Position numbers and translations under genes: made by a program
Shown here: positions 55,802-64,000 of the stretch, piece after piece
Position numbering within the stretch: position 1 is the first letter of the stretch
How the letters are laid out: the number at the start of each line of letters is the position of its first letter
Source of the DNA: Isoetes taiwanensis
Lineage: Eukaryota; Streptophyta; Lycopodiopsida; Isoetales; Isoetaceae
Direction of reading: 5' to 3'
Assembly: GCA_021234155.1 (NCBI GenBank)
Contig: JAJEKV010000176.1
Location: 124,001 to 188,000, forward strand
DNA length: 64,000 nt
Notes under the pieces: generated by a model
Database searches by the model: none
What the model was told of the DNA's origin: nothing
Seen by the model: the letters and a program-made list of their open reading frames with translations, nothing else

Positions 55802-57922
55802 ATGTCGACAAGATTTGGTGCAAATCTTCTAAATTCCATAGAGACATTCAAAGGAGACAGTGGGTTTCAATTGTGGAAACAAAGTATAAAAGAGGTATTG
55901 GAATTTGAGAATTTGTGGTATTTATGTGATCCAACTAGTGCAGGAGCAGGTATAAATAGCTCGGGGGTAATGGCACAGGGAGGATCTAGTGCTAGTGCTA
56001 GCTACATTGCGGTGGTGCACGCAGCCGGAATCTCCAAGTCTTTGGAGGAGATACTAGTGCAAGTCTTTGGCGGGAGTGCAACCTTGAGAACAAGTGCAGA
56101 TGAGAAAACAAAGATTATGGAGGCTCACCAAATAATTAGCAACAAGGTTGGTACTGTGATTAAATTGAAGCTAAGGGGTAAGTCTCCAGCAGAAATGTGG
56201 AAATATATGATTGATAACTATGAGATAAAATCCTCATCTCAAATAGATGTTCTGGAGAAGCAATTAAGAAGGTTAAAACTTTATGAAAAGGACAATATTA
56301 CAGAATTTTTAGAGAAGTTTGAATCCATCATTGCTGACCTTGAAGGTGCAGGGGTTGTTCTTAATGAGGATTATCAATTACTAGCTATCTCTAGGGCTGT
56401 ATCTCATAATGCACATCTTGCTACTCTTTTGAGAAATGTTGCTAGGTCCAAAGAACATGCCATAAGGATGATTCGTACAGAGTTTGAGCAAGGAAGAGAT
56501 GCTGAGGAGGATGAGGCAGAAGTTATGTATGCTGGAAAAAAAGGTAAGAAATCCTTTGACAAAGGGAAGATAGGTCCATGTTTTAAATGCAACAGTTATG
56601 GGCATTTGAAGATAAACTGTCCTAAGCAAGATAAAGAAATAGTGTGCTATAACTGTGAGGGAAAGGGGCATATGGCAAACAAGTGTTCCAGTCCAAAAAG
56701 AAATAAAGGAAAAGACAGAAAATATTTTGAAAGCAAGAGCAAAGGAGGAAGACATAATCTGAGTCTGAATGTGGTTAAAGAATCTGAGGAGGAGGAGCTA
56801 GATGAAGATATAGAGGTAAATATTTCAAACAATTGTTTTTCAAGGAAAGAAACTCATAACAAAGATGTTCTCATTCTAGATTCAGGAGCTGAAAAATCAG
56901 TAGCCTCAAGTTCATGCTTGCTGAAAAATTGCAAAGGAGAAGCAAGAGGACATGTTCAGTTTGGGAATGGAGAGTTGAAGCAGATAGCAGATAGTGGAAT
57001 GCTTGAATTGTTTGATTTGCAAGGGAAGAAGATTGTTCTAGAAAAAGTATTATGTGTGCCTGGTCTTGTAAGGAATTTGATTTCCATAGCTCAGCTAGTA
57101 GATCTTGGTTACAAGGTTGTTTTTGAAAGACTGCAATGTAATGTGATTTATGAAAATAAAGTGAAATTTATTGGAAGAAGAATTGGAAATCTATTTGGTC
57201 TTGATAATATTCATTGTCAACCAACTAAGCTGAATCTTGTAACCTTGCCATCAGTTGATACATGGCATGGGAGACTTGGGCATGCAAATTCTAAAATCAT
57301 TGAATTATTGTGTAAGAAAGGGTTTATAGAAGCAGATTTAAACCAATTTGAAAAATCAGTATGTATGGGATGTGCACTTGGCAAACATACTTCGGTTACG
57401 TTTAGAAGATCTAATAAAAGATCACAAGGGTTGTTGGATTTAGTGCACACTGATTTGTGTGGACCTATGAATATAACAGGGTTATCTGGGAAAAGATACT
57501 TTATGACTCTAATTGATGATTTTAGCAGACATACTCACATCTATTGTTTGAAAACAAAATCTAAGGCAATGGACACATTCAAACAATATGTAAATGAAGT
57601 AGAAACTGGCGGAAGGAAGATCAAGTGTTTGAGATCTGATAGAGGTGGAGAATTCTTATCGGGAGAGTTCAAACAATACCGCAAACGTAAAGGAATAAGA
57701 AGGCGACTTACATGTAGGTATTCTCCTCAACGTAATGGAATTGCGAAAAGAAAGAATAGAACACTTCTTAATGCAAAGAAGAAGTATGCTAAAATCATCG
57801 GGGCTTCCAAATTTTTTTTTATGGGAAGAGGCTGTTCAAACAGCTACCATGATTCAAAACAGTTTTGCCTTGATAAGCATAAAAGGGCAATCCCCGATAT
57901 GCTATGGTCGAAAAAAACATAG
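55802..57922 (+). CDS. Copia gag-protease-integrase ORF
   Basis: Start at ATG 55802 (MSTRFGANLLNSIETFKGD), the usual copia gag start. In order: gag UBN2-type region (EMWKYMIDNYEIKSSSQIDV), two CCHC knuckles (CFKCNSYGHLKINC; CYNCEGKGHMANKC), protease active site LILDSGAEKSV, gag-pre-integrase domain (DTWHGRLGHANSK; CMGCALGKH), integrase core (HTDLCGPM first Asp; RSDRGGEF second Asp). The third catalytic residue, Glu in the usual GVAERKNR, is Lys here (GIAKRKNR), a GAA-to-AAA change that should kill strand transfer. The frame is lost at 57922 within the integrase C-terminal region. Confidence 0.93.
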   Translation: MSTRFGANLLNSIETFKGDSGFQLWKQSIKEVLEFENLWYLCDPTSAGAGINSSGVMAQGGSSASASYIAVVHAAGISKSLEEILVQVFGGSATLRTSADEKTKIMEAHQIISNKVGTVIKLKLRGKSPAEMWKYMIDNYEIKSSSQIDVLEKQLRRLKLYEKDNITEFLEKFESIIADLEGAGVVLNEDYQLLAISRAVSHNAHLATLLRNVARSKEHAIRMIRTEFEQGRDAEEDEAEVMYAGKKGKKSFDKGKIGPCFKCNSYGHLKINCPKQDKEIVCYNCEGKGHMANKCSSPKRNKGKDRKYFESKSKGGRHNLSLNVVKESEEEELDEDIEVNISNNCFSRKETHNKDVLILDSGAEKSVASSSCLLKNCKGEARGHVQFGNGELKQIADSGMLELFDLQGKKIVLEKVLCVPGLVRNLISIAQLVDLGYKVVFERLQCNVIYENKVKFIGRRIGNLFGLDNIHCQPTKLNLVTLPSVDTWHGRLGHANSKIIELLCKKGFIEADLNQFEKSVCMGCALGKHTSVTFRRSNKRSQGLLDLVHTDLCGPMNITGLSGKRYFMTLIDDFSRHTHIYCLKTKSKAMDTFKQYVNEVETGGRKIKCLRSDRGGEFLSGEFKQYRKRKGIRRRLTCRYSPQRNGIAKRKNRTLLNAKKKYAKIIGASKFFFMGRGCSNSYHDSKQFCLDKHKRAIPDMLWSKKT

Positions 57923-57944
57923 ATTACAAAGAAACTAAGAATAT

Positions 57945-60099
57945 ATGGGATGCTTGGCGTACACACACATTCCTGAAGAGCTCAGAAAAAAATTGGATGA
58001 TAGAGCCATGATTACCTATCTAGTTGGATATGACACTCAGTCTAAAGCATTTAGATTGTACAATCCGAGAACTAGAAAGATAGTGGTAAGTAGAGATGTA
58101 ATCTTTGATGAATCTCAAGTGTATAAAGTGCAAGTCAAGGTGAATAAACAAAGGGAGATTGCTGAAAGCATAATCAATGATGATAATACTGGAAAATCTG
58201 TGCCTACTATTAAGCTGATTGATGATGATGATATTGCAGATGATCATAGAGTCAATAATGCAGGGAATGATGAAAAGGTTAATGAAGAGGTGGGAGATTC
58301 TGAAGATGTGCAAATACCAAACCAAGAGATCATAAATGAAGAACCTAAGACATCAAATGATGCAGACCTACCTCAAAGAAAGAAAAGAATTACTGAAGTA
58401 GAGAAACTACAACAAGCAAACATAAGAATTGATCCCTCAATTCATGGTCGTACAACTCGAGGTAAGAGTAAGAGATTTCAGAATGTGGAAGGAGAAGTGA
58501 ATAATGTGTTTGAAATATTAGCACATCTAGATCCAGACATTCCAAAAACATATGAAGATGTGCTTGATTCAACAGAGAGGGATAAATGGCTAAATGCTAT
58601 GAATGAGGAGATGAAGTCATTTCATAACACCAACACCTATGAACTTGTGGACAGACGGACTGATGGGAAAAATATTGTTGGTAACAAATGGTCATTTAGG
58701 ATAAAAACAGTATAGATGGAAAGACACCTAGATACAAGGCCGATTGGTTGCCCAAGGGTTTTCCACGAGAAAAAGGTCGACTTTGATGAAACCTTTTCTC
58801 CTTTGGTTAAAATGAATAGCATTAGAATGCTCTTAGCAATAGCAAATGCAAAAATTTAGAAGTGCATCATATGGATGTGAAAACCGCATTTCTAAATGCC
58901 ATATTAGAAGAAGAGATTTTCATGAAGCAGCCCCCGTGGATTTGAACAAGGGATGGACAAGGTGTGGAAGCTCAATAGAGCAAAGATATGGGCTAAAACA
59001 ATCTCCTCGAGAATGGTATAAGTGTATGGATGGATACCTAAGAGAGCATGAATTTATAAAATTGGATAATGATGGGAATTTATATAAATTCCAATATGAA
59101 GAAGAGTGGTGTATAATAGCACTATATGTTGATGATAATATAATGGTAGCAAAGGGAACAAGATGCTTAAATATGTGCAAAGAGCTGCTAAAGCAAAGAT
59201 TTGAGATGACCGACTTGGGGAATTGAAGAATTTTCTTGGAGTTGAAATGAGCAGAAATCGAGCAGAAGGTATGATAACTCTTACTCAAAAGAAACAAATA
59301 CTTGGAATGTTAAAAAAATTTAACATGCAAAACTGTAAAATCTGCAATACTCCTGCTGTACCTGGTCATAAGCTATCTGAAAGTATGTGTCCACAGAATG
59401 AGGTTGAAAGAAAGGAGATGCTAGCAAAGGCCCCCTATAGGTCCTTGGTTGGATGTTTAGCTTATGTAGCTAATTGCACAAGACCGACATTGCACATAGT
59501 GTTAATATCTTGAGTAGGTATAACACCGACTACTGGCAGGAGCATTGGACTCGCTGCAAAAGAGTCCCGAGATACTTAAAGGGAATTGGGTTGAAGAAGG
59601 AATCAGATATACAACAGGGAACCTAACATTGGAAGGGTTTTGTGATGCTGATTGGGGTGGAGATGTAGATACAAGAAAGTCAACTTCAGGATATTTAGTT
59701 ATGTTAGGAGAAGCACCTATATCCTGGAAATGCAAAAAACAAACTGCCATAGCCATGTCTAGTGCAGAGGCAGAATATGCTGCTGCCACTTTATGCTCAA
59801 AGGAAATTATTTGGGAGAGAAGACTAATTATGGAGCTAGGTTTTAAGCAACCATTGGCCACAAAAATTTGGTGTGACAGTACAAGCTACATAGCACTGTC
59901 CAAAAATCCAGTTCTACATGAAAGGAGTAAACATATAGAACTGGAAATGCATTTTATTAGAGATGTGATCAAGAAAAATTTGGTAACCATGGAATATGTA
60001 AATACAGAAGAACAATTAGCAGACATTCTTACCAAGTCTCTGGCAGAGAAAAGATTTAACTATTTGAAGGAGAAAATGATGCATATAAACATAACATGA
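57945..60099 (+). pseudogene. Copia integrase tail, reverse transcriptase and RNase H, frameshifted
   Basis: Four frames hold successive parts: 57945-58715, integrase C-terminus (YDTQSKAFRLYNPRTRKIVV) and RT start (NTYELVDR, GNKWSF); 58846-59226, RT core with LKQSPREWYK and LYVDDNIMVA (catalytic DD kept); 59223-59513, RT end (PYRSLVGCLAYVANCTRP); 59545-60099, RNase H (GFCDADWGGD, TAIAMSSAEAEY, HIELEMHFIRD, LADILTKSL). Breaks coincide with short C/G-rich changes or A-run losses, for example AAGGCCGATTGG (58737) where the conserved KARLV text expects AAGGCAAGATTGG. Confidence 0.92.
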
Positions 60100-60106
60100 A
60101 GGAGGA

Positions 60107-60624
60107 TGTTAGTGTGTATCAGGTTATATTATATGCATCCTATATTCATGAGAAGCAGTGGCAGTGAATATATTGTAGCTACAAGAACAACCTATGAGAA
60201 GCAGTGGCAGTAGGTTGTACTGGTCTTACATGTTGATGATTCGTATTGAACAGTTAGAGATGCAAGCAAATGAGTGCTTTATGTATATAAGTGCTTTATG
60301 TGCTTTATGTGCTTGATGGAAACGCTATATTCCTTCTGTTGGCCTGTGGGATATAAGATGCAGATGAGGTTTCTATTCTGAGTCACTTGGATCTAGCCGT
60401 AACCGTCGTGCAAGAGATATATAGGAACGATGAGAAGATGAATAATGTGTGAGGATCAAGTATTGATCAGATCAAAGGGTCGAGGGGTGCCGGGTTTGAT
60501 GAATTCGAGCTCTCAATGCTTAAAACTATTATTATCTATATTTTGAGCTTAGGAAGTACTCATTGATTAGAAGTGATGAAATGATTTTTAGCATATCAAG
60601 GAATGAATGACCATAACTTGGCTT
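60107..60624 (+). repeat. 3' LTR of the copia element
   Basis: Preceded by the polypurine tract GAAGGAGGA (60098-60106). Same length as the 5' LTR; the only difference I find is CAGGTTGA (5') against CATGTTGA (3', about 60234). Confidence 0.93.
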
Positions 60625-60965
60625 CCTTGATAGTAGATGCTTTTGTACTTGAAGATGGTTTATTGATTTAATATTGCTAGACTGAAAGTACAAGGAAATC
60701 ATTGTGTTGAATTTACATCCTTGCAAAGGAATTATCTTTCTTGATTAATCCAACAGCAAGATCTCATAGCACATTACCTAACACAGAAGTTGTACAAGCT
60801 TCGCAAGACTGGACAGATCTGAAGACCTTGCCTTGTATATATAGCTATTTGATTAAAAAAAAGCCATTCTGATGCAATTGGCAACATTTGTTTTGTGTTT
60901 AAAACAAGTTATAAAAGCCAAGAAAAAACCAATCAGCATTGAAAAAAATAGACTAGATTCAATAC

Positions 60966-61387
60966 CTGAGAGGAACCATAATCACCACACTCTGTGTAAA
61001 CAAATTCCAGTTTACCAATTAACATGTCATATGCTTTTCCACTGAAATAGAATGTGAAACCTATGCAATGTCAAACTTAAATTCCATCTCAACTTAGCCA
61101 ATTTATAACAGACCTAAAGGTAAGAAAGAGCCAGCCATAGTTACCAATAGCTTTTGGTTTTTCATCATCATCTCGAGCTCCGGGTATCTGAAATATACAA
61201 GTCTCATTCCAGGTCTCAAATATCAATGCTAAATAATTGAGGATTAAGAACTCTATATTGTTTATTAAACCTGAAAACTTATGCCAGCTGTGACACCTGC
61301 AATGAGCCTGCCAATGGTGACTCCACCATTAAAGACCCTGAGGATCTTGCTTCCTTCTGTATCCCATGGGTAACAATAGTACCTAGA
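60966..61387 (-). CDS. Three exon-like blocks of an unidentified gene
   Basis: On the minus strand: block 1, 61387-61271 (after ACATAG, ending TTTTCAG before GTTTAA), reads YYCYPWDTEGSKILRVFNGG and VTIGRLIAGVTAGISFQ; block 2, 61187-61145 (after TTTCAG, before GTAACT), reads IPGARDDDEKPKAIG in continuing phase; block 3, 61041-60966 (after ATTTCAG, before GTATTG), reads GKAYDMLIGKLEFVYTECGD. The block 2-3 junction is not in phase as I read it. All three have GT-AG borders and protein-like text, so a real gene, or a captured piece of one, is likely. Family unknown. Confidence 0.45.
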
Positions 61388-63779
61388 CTATGTGAGTCCT
61401 GCTCAGAAAAACAAAAGCAAAATAAGAGATTTAGATAGAAAATTAGACAATGGCTCTAGAAACAAATATCTGAATGTTATTGACCTGGAAATACGTTTGT
61501 AGTCTCCTTCCATCCATGAAACCATATAATTTACTCAAACTGCAATGAGATATTTAATCTGGCTTCTTCAACAAGATATTTAATTTCTAATTTCGTCCAA
61601 TAACATTCCTATGAGAATAAACAAAGGTACACAACAAATTTCGTCTTTTAATAACTAAAGTAAAGGCAAGTCTATGGTTAAACATCTTAGCAAGAAATGT
61701 TATGCAAAGTGCACTGTATGTCACCTTCCAACAAGGCCAGACAAAATTTCGTTGGTCATTCTGCATTCCTTCATATATTAGACATGCAACAATGATAGAT
61801 CCTATGCACTGGCGCTCAACACATTCCATTCAACTTATTGAACACCCTCCTCAGCAGCGTATTCACAACTTTTCCTCTAGAATAAGATAAGGCTTTAAAT
61901 GTTTGCCAAGACTATGACATTATTCCACTATAACTTTAGTTGGAAGAAGATAGAGTCCTCTATAACTTTAGTTGGAAGAAGATGTGCATCGTTTCAAATA
62001 AGACCCTTCAACTCTTGATTTGGCTCCACCTTAAAAGCCAGTTGAGCAGGTCAGATATCATTGTTCAACGGCATAAAAATATGACACAACAACATAAAAA
62101 CATGGCCCCACTAGCAATTGTTCTTTGACTCAACCTATAGTACTATAGTAGGAAACCATCGCGTCCAATGCTTTTCCTTCTCTCTTTTCTTTATCGTTTT
62201 GTGCTTGAAGAACAAGCCACTGCTATAGTTGAAAATAAAAGAGACTAGGAAAAGAAAGAATACAAGAAATTCAAAAGTAGAAAAGAAATTCTACCTAGCT
62301 CTGATCTACAGAGTGATGCTCGGCACGGTGTGAAACGTGATCCCCGTTTTAGTAAGCATGTCCGATCCCTGGCTCCTCAAGAGCCACATTCCGGACCCTG
62401 GTTCCGGTAGTCGATTCTCCGGCCAAGATCAAGAGCATCCACTGCTCCCGCTTCGAATTTTTGCATGCGGATTCCCATTCCCGCCCATGCCAATAAACGA
62501 AATCAGAAAAGGATTTGGGACATTTGCGATTTGGGGTAGTAATTTAATTTCCCTATATCTGGTGCAATTAAAAAAATATGCTTAAATATCTGAAGGTTGG
62601 GTTTCATGGGTAGTTGTATTTGTGGTTATATTCTACAAGATTAAAAGAATATGCTTAAATATCTAAAGGTTGGGTTCATGGGTGGTTGTATTTGTGGTTA
62701 TATTCTACACGAATATATAGATAAAAACCGTGTATAATGGCTTTTGGGCCTTTGGATCCTGGCACAATTCATAGGATATTCCCTTTGCATACATCCTGCA
62801 CGCCCATTTGAGGTCTTCATGGAGTCAAACTGACCCACTTTTAACGGGGCATCCCTTGACCAAACACCATGTGTTAAAACAGTATTTACGCACACTGGTG
62901 CCCATACAATACAACAATACATGGATACATAGTCTACAACAAGGCATAACCCAAACACAACAGTAGCATTCAAAGATGAGACGAGCCTGGGGAATCAAAC
63001 CCCAGTTTGAATCCAACAGCTCAAACATAGCAGCAGCATTTCAAACACTAACCTATCTATGGAGAAGAACACCAACAACGTCGAAAGCACTCTGCTCGAC
63101 CGACATTGGCATTCAACAACGAATACTAGGGGAGCAAATAGAATTAGATAAGTTTTAGCCATAAATGAAGGCGAGGGGAGCAAAAAGGGAGGTTCAACTT
63201 ACCATTTAGCTATTTCCACATATTCCTATAGTTCTCTGTGTATTCTAGCCTATTCAATGTTTTACAATGTGCGCTTCAACCCTCTCCTTTTTGTCCTCCC
63301 ACTCCCCTCCCCCTTTCCCCCTTTTACTATCCCCCTCCCTCTTTCCCCCTTTTACTACATCTATATTTACAATGCATTGGTACATTGTTAAGCTTCCAAT
63401 CCATCACTATAATAAAAAACACAACCAATCTCAGGCACCACTGACCTCTATCGAATGGGCAATGTTAAGTGCTCTTACGATCCTAACTCAGTATTGTCAA
63501 GTACCCTTCACTACCATCTATTCTCCATCATTTGACTAGATTTTTAAGTGTCTATAATGATATCTTTCCTTGATACAGTTGTTGATAATCGTCTTAGAAT
63601 CTTAACAGAGCATAGTTTGCAATGTAAACTTGATAAACATTATGTCATCTTTTTTATAGAACATTGGATGAAGTTTTGTTATAAGACTTCAGAAAAGGTT
63701 GGCACAACTTAATCATAACGTTTGTTTAGAAGTTGTTACAATTGTGCACATAAATTACAATATAAGTCTGACAAAAAGA
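61388..63779. other. Spacer, possibly introns of the preceding gene
   Basis: No ORF that I can support. It contains a near-direct repeat of AAATATGCTTAAATATCT with GAAGGTTGGGTT-like sequence (62572-62610 and 62647-62680) and a C-rich low-complexity patch (63280-63350). Confidence 0.5.
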
Positions 63780-63936
63780 TGTCATTATTTTGATAAAATA
63801 TGACACTGCGACACTGACACATTCTTGACACAATAGAAGCTCTTTGTGTCAAAGTACTAGCATTTGACACAAAATTGCCACTACATTTATATCTTGACAC
63901 AAGAGTTGACACTATACCCTCATCCTCTTGTACTCT
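63780..63936 (-). mobile_element. TTGACAC subterminal array, possible CACTA right end
   Basis: Ten or so TGACAC/TGTCA words in 150 bp, with TTGACACTATAC shared with the array at 54115. CTCTTGTACTC at about 63925-63935 resembles the inverted CACTA end CTCTTGTAGTG (two mismatches). If it pairs with 54029, the whole 9.9 kb between is one element with the copia nested in it. Confidence 0.35.
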
Positions 63937-64000
63937 TGTCATAAGAATATGGGCTTCAGTGGGGGGTATGGTGGACCATTTCTGTTCAATGGACCCAAAA

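Larger units (their letters stand above)
55272..60624 (+). mobile_element. Ty1/copia LTR retrotransposon, young LTRs, broken pol
   Basis: Order gag, protease, integrase, RT, RNase H marks Ty1/copia. LTRs (55272-55789 and 60107-60624) are both 518 bp with one difference. Only 12 bp separate the 5' LTR from the gag start, and no tRNA primer site is visible. The gag-integrase ORF is long and open, while the RT region has at least four frame changes. No 5-bp target duplication is evident (GCAAG on the left, CCTTG on the right). Confidence 0.93.

Overview
This window is repeat-rich nuclear DNA of a land plant. The evidence is plant-type Ty3/gypsy and Ty1/copia elements primed by initiator tRNA-Met, CACTA and Helitron ends, a lectin-type receptor-like kinase of the plant RLK family, and GT-AG exon fragments. 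Long spacers full of nested, decayed insertions suggest a large genome. Fern, lycophyte or gymnosperm is a guess, not something the sequence proves. Most of the 64 kb is mobile DNA, and almost every gene is broken by at least one stop or frameshift. || Layout. 1-9945: a Ty3/gypsy element on the minus strand (element 1), cut by the window edge; only its 5' LTR (8315-9945) is inside. 9946-25804: three related blocks of an RLK locus: A, upstream region only; B, upstream region plus a truncated RLK pseudogene at 16488-18242; C, upstream region plus an intact intronless RLK at 23216-25804. Between B and C lie three 430-bp tandem repeats and a Helitron 3' end. 26325-27792: plus-strand ORFs, one weakly like a replication (Rep) protein, then a structured RNA-like/hairpin region (28038-28140). 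29440-30072 plus 43239-44491: a decayed minus-strand gene split by a second Ty3 element. 30073-43233: that element (element 2), with both LTRs, a perfect TCCAC target duplication, and many frameshifts. 44.0-50.6 kb: small ORFs, a CACTA protein fragment, tandem repeats and an acidic-protein pseudogene. 50607-52224: a 3' LTR of an element 1 relative. 52.9-54.5 kb: inverted-repeat and CACTA-like ends. 55272-60624: a Ty1/copia element with 518-bp LTRs that differ at one base. 60966-61387: three small exon-like blocks. || Main discovery. Both Ty3 elements carry, between the primer binding site and gag, a gene whose product ends in a histone H3 fold. In element 1 the protein also begins with the exact histone H3 tail ARTKQTAR, then a long Ser/acidic/basic linker, then about 91 residues that align without gaps to the H3 core. 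Element 2 has a degraded but unmistakable H3 core in the same place. Both have a second ORF of unknown function between the H3 gene and gag, and element 2 ends its integrase with a chromodomain-like segment. The order is LTR-PBS-H3-like ORF1-ORF2-gag-PR-RT-RH-INT(-chromodomain)-LTR. I know of no described retrotransposon family that encodes its own H3. || Second discovery. The RLK at 23216-25804 places a block of seven or eight hydrophobic segments between a lectin-like ectodomain and a non-RD kinase domain. Ordinary plant RLKs have one membrane span.
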